From Auanema rhodensis (Eukaryota; Nematoda; Chromadorea; Rhabditida; Rhabditidae): DNA of 64,000 nucleotides. The stretch spans positions 682,001 through 746,000 of the forward strand of contig OZ059894.1 in the NCBI GenBank assembly GCA_964057225.1, given 5' to 3'. The translations under genes and the position numbers were made by a program. How positions within the stretch are numbered: the first letter of the stretch is position 1; each line of letters begins with the position of its first letter. The notes under the pieces were generated by a model. It had not been told where the DNA came from. It saw only the letters and a program-made list of their open reading frames with translations, and did no database searches. Below, one piece after another: positions 23,231 to 37,300 of this stretch.

Positions 23231-26200
23231 ATACCAAGTGCACATCACGTGTACATTTAATTAGCATAAATTAAAGTTCCTGTAAATTTCAAAGTCATGG
23301 TTACCATGCACCAATATCAATAAAAATTTGTTTTTAGACTAATATGGACATGGGGAATCTAATTTTGAAAACCGCATCTCTTTATCTTTCACGTGAAGCG
23401 AGTTACATACCAAGTGCACATCACGTGTACATTTAATTAGCATAAATTAAAGTTCACGTAAATTTCAAAGTCATGGTTACCATGAACCAATATCAATAAA
23501 AATTTGTTTTTAGACAAATATGGACATGGGGAATCTAATTTTGAAAACCGCATCTCTTTATCTTTCACGTGAAGCGAGTTACATACCAAGTGCACATCAC
23601 GTGTACATTTAATTAACATAAATTAAAGTTCACGTAAATTTCAAAGTCATGGTTACCATGCACCAATATCAATTAAAATTTGTTTTTAGACTAATATGGA
23701 CATGGGAAATCTAATTTTGAAAACCGCATCTCTTTATCTTTCACGTGAAGCGAGTTACATACCAAGTGCACATCACGTGTACATTTAATTAGCATAAATT
23801 AAAGTTCACGTAAATTTCAAAGTCATGGTTATCATGAACCAATATCAATAAAAATTTGTTTTTAGACTAATATGGACATGGGGAATCTAATTTTGAAAAC
23901 CGCATCTCTTTATCTTTCACGTGAAGCGAGTTACATACCAAGTGCACATCACGTGTTCATTTAATTAGCATAAATTAAAGTTCACGTAAATTTCAAAGTC
24001 ATGGTTACCATGAACCAATATCAATGAAAATTTGTTTTTAGACTAATATGGACATGGGGAATCTAATTTTGAAAACCGCATCTCTTTATCTTTCACGTGA
24101 CGCGAGTTACATACCAAGTGCACATCACGTGTACATTTAATTAGCATAAATTAAAGTTCACGTAAATTTCAAAGTCATGGTTACCATGAACCAATATCAA
24201 TAAAAATTTGTTTTTAGACTAATATGGACATGGGGAATCTAATTTTGTAAACCGCATCTCTTTATCTTTCACGTGAAGCGAGTTACATACCAAGTGCACA
24301 TCACGTGTACATTTAATTAGCATAAATTAAAGTTCACGTAAATTTCAAAGTCATGGTTACCATGAACCAATATCAATAAAAATTTGTTTTTAGACTAATA
24401 TGGACATGGGGAATCTAATTTTGAGAACCGCATCTCTTTATCTTTCACGTGAAGCGAGTTACATACCAAGTGCACATCACGTGTACATTTAATTAGCATA
24501 AATTAAAGTTCACGTAAATTTCAAAGTCATGGTTACCATGAACCAATATCAATAAAAATTTGTTTTTAGACTAATATGGACATGGGGAATCTATTTTTGA
24601 AAACCGCATCTCTTTATCTTTCACGTGAAGCGAGTTACATACCAAGTGCACATCACGTGTACATTTAATTAGCATAAATTAAAGTTCACGTAAATTTCAA
24701 AGTCATGGTTACCATGCACCAATATCAATAAAACTTTGTTTTTAGACTAATATGGACATGGGGAATCTAATTTTGAAAACCGCATCTCTTTATCTTTCAC
24801 GTGAAGCGAGTTACATACCAAGTGCACATCACGTGTACATTTAATTAGCATAATTTAAAGTTCACGTAAATTTCAAAGTCATGGTTACCATGCACCAATA
24901 TCGATAAAAATTTGTTTTTAGACTAATATGGACATGGGGAATCTAATTTTGAAAACCGCATCTCTTTATCTTTCACGTGAAGCGAGTTACATACCAAGTG
25001 CACATCACGTGTACATTTAATTAGCATAAATTAAAGTTCACGTAAATTTCAAAGTCATGGTTACCATGCACCAATATCAATAAAAATTTGTTTTTAGACT
25101 AATATGGACGTGGGGAATCTAATTTTGAAAACCGCATCTCTTTATCTTTCACGTGAAGCGAGTTACATACCAAGTGCACATCACGTGTACATTTAATTAG
25201 CATAAATTAAAGTTCACGTAAATTTCAAAGTCATGGTTACCATGAACCAATATCAATAAAAATTTGTTTTTAGACTAATATGGACATGGGGAATCTAATT
25301 TTGAAAACCGCATCTCTTTATCTTTCACGTGAAGCGAGTTACATACCAAGTGCACATCACGTGTACATTTAATTAGCATAAATTAAAGTTCACGTAAATT
25401 TCAAAGTCATGGTTACCATGCACCAATATCGATAAAAATTTGTTTTTAGACTAATATGGACATGGGGAATCTAATTTTGAAAACCGCATCTCTTTATCTT
25501 TCACGTGAAGCGAGTTACATACCAAGTGCACATCACGTGTACATTTAATTAGCATAAATTAAAGTTCACGTAAATTTCAAAGTCATGGTTACCATGCACC
25601 AATATCAATAAAAATTTGTTTTTAGACTAATATGGACGTGGGGAATCTAATTTTGAAAACCGCATCTCTTTATCTTTCACGTGAAGCGAGTTACATACCA
25701 AGTGCACATCACGTGTACATTTAATTAGCATAAATTAAAGTTCACGTAAATTTCAAAGTCATGGTTACCATGAACCAATATCAATAAAAATTTGTTTTTA
25801 GACTAATATGGACATGGGGAATCTAATTTTGAAAACCGCATCTCTTTATCTTTCACGTGAAGCGAGTTACATACCAAGTGCACATCACGTGTACATTTAA
25901 TTAGCATAAATTAAAGTTCACGTAAATTTCAAAGTCATGGTTACCATGAACCAATATCAATAAAAATTTGTTTTTAGACTAATATGGACATGGGGAATCT
26001 ATTTTTGAAAACCGCATCTCTTTATCTTTCACGTGAAGCGAGTTACATACCAAGTGCACATCACGTGTACATTTAATTAGCATAAATTAAAGTTCACGTA
26101 AATTTCAAAGTCATGGTTACCATGCACCAATATCGATAAAAATTTGTTTTTAGACTAATATGGACATGGGGAATCTAATTTTGAAAACCGCATCTCTTTA

Positions 26201-28161
26201 TCTTTCACGTGAAGCGAGTTACATACCAAGTGCACATCACGTGTACATTTAATTAGCATAAATTAAAGTTCACGTAAATTTCAAAGTCATGGTTACCATG
26301 AACCAATATCAATTAAATTTGTTTTTAGACTAATATGGACATGGGGAATCTAATTTTGAAAACCGCATCTCTTTATCTTTCACGTGAAGCGAGTTACATA
26401 CCAAGTGCACATCACGTGTACATTTAATTAGCATAAATTAAAGTTCACGTAAATTTCAAAGTCATGGTTACCATGCACCAATATCAATAAAAATTTGTTT
26501 TTAGACTAATATGGACATGGGGAATCTAATTTTGAAAACCGCATCTCTTTATCTTTCACGTGAAGCGAGTTACATACCAAGTGCACATCACGTGTACATT
26601 TAATTAGCATAATTTAAAGTTCACGTAAATTTCAAAGTCATGGTTACCATGAACCAATATCAATAAAAATTTGTTTTTAGACTAATATGGACATGGGGAA
26701 TCTAATTTTGAAAACCGCATCTCTTTATCTTTCACGTGAAGCGAGTTACATACCAAGTGCACATCACGTGTACATTTAATTAGCATAAATTAAAGTTCAC
26801 GTAAATTTCAAAGTCATGGTTACCATGAACCAATATCAATAAAAATTTGTTTTTAGACTAATATGGACATGGGGAATCTATTTTTGAAAACCGCATCTCT
26901 TTATCTTTCACGTGAAGCGAGTTACATACCAAGTGCACATCACGTGTACATTTAATTAGCATAAATTAAAGTTCACGTAAATTTCAAAGTCATGGTTACC
27001 ATGCACCAATATCGATAAAAATTTGTTTTTAGACTAATATGGACATGGGGAATCTAATTTTGAAAACCGCATCTCTTTATCTTTCACGTGAAGCGAGTTA
27101 CATACCAAGTGCACATCACGTGTACATTTAATTAGCATAAATTAAAGTTCACGTAAATTTCAAAGTCATGGTTACCATGAACCAATATCAATAAAAATTT
27201 GTTTTTAGACTAATATGGACATGGGGAATCTAATTTTGAAAACCGCATCTCTTTATCTTTCACGTGAAGCGAGTTACATACCAAGTGCACATCACGTGTA
27301 CATTTAATTAGCATAAATTAAAGTTCACGTAAATTTCAAAGTCATGGTTACCATGCACCAATATCAATAAAAATTTGTTTTTAGACTAATATGGACATGG
27401 GGAATCTAATTTTGAAAACCGCATCTCTTTATCTTTCACGTGAAGCGAGTTACATACCAAGTGCACATCACGTGTACATTTAATTAGCATAATTTAAAGT
27501 TCACGTAAATTTCAAAGTCATGGTTACCATGCACCAATATCAATAAAAATTTGTTTTTAGACTAATATGGACATGGGGAATCTAATTTTGGAAACCGCTT
27601 CTCTTTATCTTTCACGTGAAGCGAGTTATATACCAAGTGCACATCACGTGTACATTTAATTAGCATAAATTAAAGTTCACGTAAATTTCAAAGTCATGGT
27701 TACCATGAACCAATATCAATAAAAATTTGTTTTTAGACTAATATGGACATGGGGAATCTAATTTTGAAAACCGCATCTCTTTATCTTTCACGTGAAGCGA
27801 GTTACATACCAAGTGCACATCACGTGTACATTTAATTAGCATAAATTAAAGTTCACGTAAATTTCAAAGTCATGGTTACCATGCACCAATATCAATAAAA
27901 ATTTGTTTTTAGACTAATATGGACATGGGGAATCTAATTTTGAAAACCGCATCTCTTTATCTTTCACGTGAAGCGAGTTACATACCAAGTGCACATCACG
28001 TGTACATTTAATTAGCATAAATTAAAGTTCACGTAAATTTCAAAGTCATGGTTACCATGAACCAATATAAATAAAAATTTGTTTTTAGACTAATATGGAC
28101 ATGGGGAATCTATTTTTGAAAACCGCATCTCTTTATATTCCACGTGAAGCGAGTTACATAC
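23231..28161 (+). repeat. Satellite domain C: sparse variants, five-monomer duplication
   Basis: Markers are ATCGATAAA (24,901, 25,429, 26,133 and 27,012), CTATTTTTG (24,591, 25,999, 26,878 and 28,110), TAATTTAAAG (24,851, 26,611 and 27,491) and GGACGTGG (25,110 and 25,638). The offsets of 879-880 bp at 25,999/26,878, 26,133/27,012 and 26,611/27,491 show a tandem duplication of five monomers. GGACGTGG shows a three-monomer repeat of 528 bp. A single-base deletion near 26,312 marks the first of the five-monomer copies. No coding content. Confidence 0.78.
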
Positions 28162-29216
28162 CAAGGGCACATCACGTGTACATTTAATTAGCATAAATTA
28201 AAGTTCACGTAAATTTCAAAGTCATGGTTACCATGCACCAATATCAATAAAAATTTGTTTTTAGACTAATATGGACATGGGGAATCTAATTTTGAAAACC
28301 GCATCTCTTTATCTTTTACGTGAAGCGAGTTACATACCAAGTGCACATCACGTGTACATTTAATTAGCATAAATTAAAGTTCACGTAAATTTCAAAGTCA
28401 TGGTTACCATGCACCAATATCAATAAAAATTTGTTTTTAGACTAATATGGACATGGGGAATCTAATTTTAAAACCGCATCTCTTTATCTTTCACGTGAAG
28501 CGAGTTACATACCAAGTGCACATCACGTGTACATTTAATAAGAATAAATTAAAGTTCACGTAAATTTCAAAGTCATGGTTACCATGAACCAATATCAATA
28601 AAAATTTGTTTTTAGACTAATATTGACATGGGGAATCTAATTTTGAAAACCGCATCTCTTTATCTTTCACGTGAAGCGAGTTACATACCAAGTGCACATC
28701 ACGTGTACATTTAATTAGCATAAATTAAAGTTCACGTAAATTTCAAAGTCATGGTTACCATGAACCAATATCAATAAAAATTTGTTTTTAGACTAATATT
28801 GACATGGGGAATCTAATTTTGAAAACCGCATCTCTTTATCTTTCACGTGAAGCGAGTTACATACCAAGTGCACATCACGTGTACATTTAATTAGCATAAA
28901 TTAAAGTTCACGTAAATTTCAAAGTCATGGTTACCATGCACCAATATCAATAAAAATTTGTTTTTAGACTAATATGGACATGGGGAATCTAATTTTGAAA
29001 ACCGCATCTCTTTATCTTTCACTTGAAGCGAGTTACATACCAAGTGCACATCACGTGTACATTTAATTAGCATAAATTAAAGTTCACGTAAATTTCAAAG
29101 TCATGGTTACCATGAACCAATATAAATAAAAATTTGTTTTTAGACTAATATGGACATGGGGAATCTAATTTTGAAAACCGCATCTCTTTATCTTTCACGT
29201 GAAGCGAGTTACATAC
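28162..29216 (+). repeat. Domain D higher-order unit 1, short form (1,055 bp)
   Basis: Unit defined from CAAGGGCAC to the next. It has six monomers with one single-base deletion (near 28,458). It carries TTTTACG (about 28,313), TAATAAG (28,536) and TATTGAC, which mark the longer units that follow, but lacks TTTAGCTTT and GCATTTCTT. Confidence 0.82.
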
Positions 29217-30974
29217 CAAGGGCACATCACGTGTACATTTAATTAGCATAAATTAAAGTTCACGTAAATTTCAAAGTCATGGTTACCATGCACCAATATC
29301 AATAAAAATTTGTTTTTGACTAATATGGACATGGGGAATCTAATTTTAAAACCGCATCTCTTTATCTTTCACGTGAAGCGAGTTACATACCAAGTGCACA
29401 TCACGTGTACATTTAATTAGCATAAATTAAAGTTCACGTGAATTTCAAAGTCATGGTTACCATGCACCAATATCAATAAAAATTTGTTTTTAGACTAATA
29501 TGGACATGGGGAATCTAATTTTGAAAACCGCATCTCTTTATCTTTCACGTGAAGCGAGTTACATACCAAGTGCACATCACGTGTACATTTAATTAGCATA
29601 AATTAAAGTTCACGTAAATTTCAAAGTCATGGTTACCATGAACCAATATCAATAAAAATTTGTTTTTAGACTAATATTGACATGGGGAATCTAATTTTGA
29701 AAACCGCATCTCTTTATCTTTCACGTGAAGCGAGTTACATACCAAGTGCACATCACGTGTACATTTAATAAGAATAAATTAAAGTTCACGTAAATTTCAA
29801 AGTCATGGTTACCATGAACCAATATCAATAAAAATTTGTTTTTAGACTAATATTGACATGGGGAATCTAATTTTGAAAACCGCATCTCTTTAGCTTTCAC
29901 GTGAAGCGAGTTACATACCAAGTGCACATCACGTGTACATTTAATTAGCATAAATTAAAGTTCACGTAAATTTCAAAGTCATGGTTACCATGAACCAATA
30001 TCAATAAACATTTGTTTTTAGACTAATATTGACATGGGGAATCTAATTTTGAAAACCGCATCTCTTTATCTTTCACGTGAAGCGAGTTACATACCAAGTG
30101 CACATCACGTGTACATTTAATTAGCATAAATTAAAGTTCACGTAAATTTCAAAGTCATGGTTACCATGCACCAATATCAATAAAAATTTGTTTTTAGACT
30201 AATATGGACATGGGGAATCTAATTTTGAAAACCGCATCTCTTTATCTTTCACGTGAAGCGAGTTACATACCAAGTGCACATCACGTGTACATTTAATTAG
30301 CATAAATTAAAGTTCACGTAAATTTCAAAGTCATGGTTACCATGCACCAATATGAATAAAAATTTGTTTTTAGACTAATATGGACATGGGGAATCTAATT
30401 TTGAAAACCGCATCTCTTTATCTTTCACGTGAAGCGAGTTACATACCAAGTGCACATCACGTGTACATTTAATTAGCATAAATTAAAGTTCACGTAAATT
30501 TCAAAGTCATGGTTACCATGAACCAATATCAATAAAAATTTGTTTTTAGACTAATATGGACATGGGGAATCTAATTTTGAAAACCGCATCTCTTTATCTT
30601 TCACGTGAAGCGAGTTACATACCAAGTGCACATCACGTGTACATTTAATTAGCATAAATTAAAGTTCACGTAAATTTCAAAGTCATGGTTACCATGAACC
30701 AATATCAATAAAAATTTGTTTTTAGACTAATATGGACATGGGGAATCTAATTTTGAAAACCGCATTTCTTTATCTTTCACGTGAAGCGAGTTACATACCA
30801 AGTGCACATCACGTGTACATTTAATTAGCATAAATTAAAGTTCACGTAAATTTCAAAGTCATGGTTACCATGAACCAATATAAATAAAAATTTGTTTTTA
30901 GACTAATATGGACATGGGGAATCTAATTTTGAAAACCGCATCTCTTTATCTTTCACGTGAAGCGAGTTACATAC
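29217..30974 (+). repeat. Domain D higher-order unit 2 (1,758 bp, 10 monomers)
   Basis: Ordered markers are CAAGGG (29,217), TAATAAG (29,766), TAGC (29,891), AAACATTT (about 30,006), GCATTTCTT (30,761) and TATAAATAA (about 30,880). Two single-base deletions (near 29,317 and 29,345) explain 1,758 in place of 1,760. TAATAAG and TAGC recur 1,584 bp later, a nine-monomer step. Confidence 0.85.
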
Positions 30975-32734
30975 CAAGGGCACATCACGTGTACATTTAA
31001 TTAGCATAAATTAAAGTTCACGTAAATTTCAAAGTCATGGTTACCATGCACCAATATCAATAAAAATTTGTTTTTAGACTAATATGGACATGGGGAATCT
31101 AATTTTGAAAACCGCATCTCTTTATCTTTTACGTGAAGCGAGTTACATACCAAGTGCACATCACGTGTACATTTAATTAGCATAAATTAAAGTTCACGTA
31201 AATTTCAAAGTCATGGTTACCATGAACCAATATCAATAAAAATTTGTTTTTAGACTAATATTGACATGGGGAATCTAATTTTGAAAACCGCATCTCTTTA
31301 TCTTTCACGTGAAGCGAGTTACATACCAAGTGCACATCACGTGTACATTTAATAAGAATAAATTAAAGTTCACGTAAATTTCAAAGTCATGGTTACCATG
31401 AACCAATATCAATAAAAATTTGTTTTTAGACTAATATTGACATGGGGAATCTAATTTTGAAAACCGCATCTCTTTAGCTTTCACGTGAAGCGAGTTACAT
31501 ACCAAGTGCACATCACGTGTACATTTAATTAGCATAAATTAAAGTTCACGTAAATTTCAAAGTCATGGTTACCATGAACCAATATCAATAAACATTTGTT
31601 TTTAGACTAATATGGACATGGGGAATCTAATTTTGAAAACCGCATCTCTTTAGCTTTCACGTGAAGCGAGTTACATACCAAGTGCACATCACGTGTACAT
31701 TTAATTAGCATAAATTAAAGTTCACGTAAATTTCAAAGTCATGGTTACCATGCACCAATATCAATAAAAATTTGTTTTTAGACTAATATGGACATGGGGA
31801 ATCTAATTTTGAAAACCGCATCTCTTTATCTTTCACGTGAAGCGAGTTACATACCAAGTGCACATCACGTGTACATTTAATTAGCATAAATTAAAGTTCA
31901 CGTAAATTTCAAAGTCATGGTTACCATGCACCAATATCAATAAAAATTTGTTTTTAGACTAATATGGACATGGGGAATCTAATTTTGAAAACCGCATCTC
32001 TTTATCTTTCACGTGAAGCGAGTTACATACCAAGTGCACATCACGTGTACATTTAATTAGCATAAATTAAAGTTCACGTAAATTTCAAAGTCATGGTTAC
32101 CATGCACCAATATCAATAAAAATTTGTTTTTAGACTAATATGGACATGGGGAATCTAATTTTGAAAACCGCATCTCTTTATCTTTCACGTGAAGCGAGTT
32201 ACATACCAAGTGCACATCACGTGTACATTTAATTAGCATAAATTAAAGTTCACGTAAATTTCAAAGTCATGGTTACCATGAACCAATATCAATAAAAATT
32301 TGTTTTTAGACTAATATGGACATGGGGAATCTAATTTTGAAAACCGCATCTCTTTATCTTTCACGTGAAGCGAGTTACATACCAAGTGCACATCACGTGT
32401 ACATTTAATTAGCATAAATTAAAGTTCACGTAAATTTCAAAGTCATGGTTACCATGAACCAATATCAATAAAAATTTGTTTTTAGACTAATATGGACATG
32501 GGGAATCTAATTTTGAAAACCGCATTTCTTTATCTTTCACGTGAAGCGAGTTACATACCAAGTGCACATCACGTGTACATTTAATTAGCATAAATTAAAG
32601 TTCACGTAAATTTCAAAGTCATGGTTACCATGAACCAATATAAATAAAAATTTGTTTTTAGACTAATATGGACATGGGGAATCTAATTTTGAAAACCGCA
32701 TCTCTTTATCTTTCACGTGAAGCGAGTTACATAC
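30975..32734 (+). repeat. Domain D higher-order unit 3 (1,760 bp, 10 monomers)
   Basis: It has the same ordered markers as unit 2, but TTTAGCTTT occurs in two adjacent monomers (31,475 and 31,651). The extra monomer is a local copy: it combines AAACATTT and TATGGAC with TAGC, whereas the other units have TATTGAC with TATC there. Confidence 0.85.
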
Positions 32735-34318
32735 CAAGGGCACATCACGTGTACATTTAATTAGCATAAATTAAAGTTCACGTAAATTTCAAAGTCATGG
32801 TTACCATGCACCAATATCAATAAAAATTTGTTTTTAGACTAATATGGACATGGGGAATCTAATTTTGAAAACCGCATCTCTTTATCTTTTACGTGAAGCG
32901 AGTTACATACCAAGTGCACATCACGTGTACATTTAATTAGCATAAATTAAAGTTCACGTAAATTTCAAAGTCATGGTTACCATGAACCAATATCAATAAA
33001 AATTTGTTTTTAGACTAATATTGACATGGGGAATCTAATTTTGAAAACCGCATCTCTTTATCTTTCACGTGAAGCGAGTTACATACCAAGTGCACATCAC
33101 GTGTACATTTAATAAGAATAAATTAAAGTTCACGTAAATTTCAAAGTCATGGTTACCATGAACCAATATCAATAAAAATTTGTTTTTAGACTAATATTGA
33201 CATGGGGAATCTAATTTTGAAAACCGCATCTCTTTAGCTTTCACGTGAAGCGAGTTACATACCAAGTGCACATCACGTGTACATTTAATTAGCATAAATT
33301 AAAGTTCACGTAAATTTCAAAGTCATGGTTACCATGAACCAATATCAATAAACATTTGTTTTTAGACTAATATTGACATGGGGAATCTAATTTTGAAAAC
33401 CGCATCTCTTTATCTTTCACGTGAAGCGAGTTACATACCAAGTGCACATCACGTGTACATTTAATTAGCATAAATTAAAGTTCACGTAAATTTCAAAGTC
33501 ATGGTTACCATGCACCAATATCAATAAAAATTTGTTTTTAGACTAATATGGACATGGGGAATCTAATTTTGAAAACCGCATCTCTTTATCTTTCACGTGA
33601 AGCGAGTTACATACCAAGTGCACATCACGTGTACATTTAATTAGCATAAATTAAAGTTCACGTAAATTTCAAAGTCATGGTTACCATGCACCAATATCAA
33701 TAAAAATTTGTTTTTAGACTAATATGGACATGGGGAATCTAATTTTGAAAACCGCATCTCTTTATCTTTCACGTGAAGCGAGTTACATACCAAGTGCACA
33801 TCACGTGTACATTTAATTAGCATAAATTAAAGTTCACGTAAATTTCAAAGTCATGGTTACCATGAACCAATATCAATAAAAATTTGTTTTTAGACTAATA
33901 TGGACATGGGGAATCTAATTTTGAAAACCGCATCTCTTTATCTTTCACGTGAAGCGAGTTACATACCAAGTGCACATCACGTGTACATTTAATTAGCATA
34001 AATTAAAGTTCACGTAAATTTCAAAGTCATGGTTACCATGAACCAATATCAATAAAAATTTGTTTTTAGACTAATATGGACATGGGGAATCTAATTTTGA
34101 AAACCGCATTTCTTTATCTTTCACGTGAAGCGAGTTACATACCAAGTGCACATCACGTGTACATTTAATTAGCATAAATTAAAGTTCACGTAAATTTCAA
34201 AGTCATGGTTACCATGAACCAATATAAATAAAAATTTGTTTTTAGACTAATATGGACATGGGGAATCTAATTTTGAAAACCGCATCTCTTTATCTTTCAC
34301 GTGAAGCGAGTTACATAC
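32735..34318 (+). repeat. Domain D higher-order unit 4 (1,584 bp, 9 monomers)
   Basis: It carries CAAGGG (32,735), TTTTACG (about 32,887), TAATAAG (33,110), a single TAGC (33,235), AAACATTT (about 33,349), GCATTTCTT (34,105) and TATAAATAA (about 34,224). A next unit begins at 34,319 but loses the pattern within about 300 bp. Confidence 0.85.
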
Positions 34319-37300
34319 CAAGGGCACATCACGTGTACATTTAATTAGCATAAATTAAAGTTCACGTAAATTTCAAAGTCATGGTTACCATGCACCAATA
34401 TCAATAAAAATTTGTTTTTAGACTAATATGGACATGGGGAATCTAATTTTGAAAACCGCATCTCTTTATCTTTTACGTGAAGCGAGTTACATACCAAGTG
34501 CACATCACGTGTACATTTAAATAGCATAAATTAAAGTTCACGTAAATTTCAAAGTCATGGTTACCATGCACCAATATCAATAAAAATTTGTTTTTAGACT
34601 AATATGGACATGGGGAATCTAATTTTAAAACCGCATCTCTTTATCTTTCACGTGAAGCGAGTTACATACCAAGTGCACATCACGTGTACATTTAATTAGC
34701 ATAAATTAAAGTTCACGTAAATTTCAAAGTCATGGTTACCATGAACCAATATCAATAAAAATTTGTTTTTAGACTAATATGGACATGGGGAATCTAATTT
34801 TGAAAACCGCATCTCTTTATCTTTGACGTGAAGCGAGTTACATACCAAGTGCACATCACGTGTACATTTAATTAGCATAAATTAAAGTTCACGTAAATTT
34901 TAAAGTCATGGTTACCATGCACCAATATCAATAAAAATTTGTTTTTAGACTAATATGGACATGGGGAATCTAATTTTGAAAACCGCATCTCTTCATCTTT
35001 CACGTGAAGCGAGTTACATACCAAGTGCACATCACGAGTACATTTAATTAGCATAAATTAAAGTTCACGTAAATTTCAAAGTCATGGTTACCATGCACCA
35101 ATATCAATAAAACTTTGTTTTTAGACTAATATGGACATGGGGAATCTAATTTTGAAAACCGCATCTCTTTATCTTTCACGTGAAGCGAGTTACATACCAA
35201 GTGCACATCACGTGTACATTTAATTAGCATAAATTAAAGTTCACGTAAATTTCAAAGTCATGGTTACCATGAACCAATATCAATAAAAATTTGTTTTTAG
35301 ACTAATATGGACATGGGGAATCTAATTTTGAAAACCGCATCTCTTTATCTTTCACGTGAAGCGAGTTACATACCAAGTGCACATCACGTGTACATTTAAT
35401 TAGCATAAATTAAAGTTCACGTAAATTTCAAAGTCATGGTTACCATGCACCAATATCAATAAAAATTTGTTTTTAGACTAATATGGACATGGGGAATCTA
35501 ATTTTGAAAACCGCATCTCTTTATCTTTCACGTGAAGCTAGTTACATACCAAGTGCACATCACGTGTACATTTAATTAGCATAAATTAAAGTTCACGTAA
35601 ATTTCAAAGTCATGGTTACCATGAACCAATATCAATAAAAATTTGTTTTTAGACTAATATGGACATGGGGAATCTAATTTTGAAAACCGCATCTCTTTAT
35701 CTTTCACGTGAAGCAAGTTACATACAAAGTGCACATCACGTGTACATTTAATTAGCATAAATTAAAGTTCACGTAAATTTCAAAGTCATGGTTACCATGC
35801 ACCAATATCGATAAAAATTTGTTTTTAGACTAATATGGACATGGGGAATCTAATTTTGAAAACCGCATCTCTTTATCTTTCACGTGAAGCGAGTTACATA
35901 CCAAGTGCACATCACGTGTACATTTAATTAGCATAAATTAAAGTTCACGTAAATTTCAAAGTCATGGTTACCATGAACCAATATCAATAAAAATTTGTTT
36001 TTAGACTAATATGGACATGGGGAATCCAATTTTGAAAACCGCATCTCTTTATCTTTCACGTGAAGCGAGTTACATACCAAGTGCACATCACGTGTACATT
36101 TAATTAGCATAAATTAAAGTTCACGTAAATTTCAAAGTCATGGTTACCATGAACCAATATCAATAAAAATTTGTTTTTAGACTAATATGGACATGGGGAA
36201 TCTAATTTTGAAAACCGCATCTCTTTATCTTTCACGTGAAGCGAGTTACATACCAAGTGCACATCACGTGTACATTTAATTAGCATAAATTAAAGTTCAC
36301 GTAAATTTCAAAGTCATGGTTACCATGCACCAATATCAATAAAAATTTGTTTTTAGACTAATATGGACATGGGGAATCTAATTTTGCAAACCGCATCTCT
36401 TTATCTTTCACGTGAAGCGAGTTACATACCAAGTGCACATCACGTGTACATTTAATTAGCATAAATTAAAGTTCACGTAATTTTCAAAGACATGGTTACC
36501 ATGAACCAATATCAATAAAAATTTGTTTTTAGACTAATATGGACATGGGGAATCTAATTTTGAAAACCGCATCTCTTTATCTTTCACGTGAAGCGAGCTA
36601 CATACCAAGTGCACATCACGTGTACATTTAATTAGCATAAATTAAAGTTCACGTAAATTTCAAAGTCATGGTTACCATGAACCAATATCAATAAAAATTT
36701 GTTTTTAGACTAATATGGACATGGGGAATCTAATTTTGAAAACCGCATCTCTTTATCTTTCACGTGAAGCGAGTTACATACCAAGTGCACATCACGTGTA
36801 CATTTAATTAGCATAAATTAAAGTTCACGTAAATTTCAAAGTCATGGTTACCATGAACCAATATCAATAAAAATTTGTTTTTAGACTAATATGGACATGG
36901 GGAATCTAATTTTGAAAACCGCATCTCTTTATCTTTCACGTGAAGCGAGTTACATACCAAGTGCACATCACGTGTACATTTAATTAGCATAAATTAAAGT
37001 TCACGTAAATTTCAAAGTCATGGTTACCATGCACCAATATCAATAAAAATTTGTTTTTAGACTAATATGGACATGGGGAATCTAATTTTGAAAACCGCAT
37101 CTTTTTATCTTTTACGTGAAGCGAGTTACATACCAAGTGCACATCACGTGTACATTTAATTAGCATAAATTAAAGTTCACGTAATTTTCAAAGACATGGT
37201 TACCATGAACCAATATCAATAAAAATTTGTTTTTAGACTAATATGGACATGGGGAATCTAATTTTGAAAACCGCATCTCTTTATCTTTCACGTGAAGCGA

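Noticed and set aside
23437-23619. A 60-codon open frame on the minus strand
   Set aside because: It lies wholly inside satellite monomers. The ATG is present in ordinary monomers, but the frame normally stops at TAG after 34 codons. A one-off T-to-A change at 23,516 turns that stop into TTG and lets the frame run to the next stop. There is no homology, signal or context for a protein.
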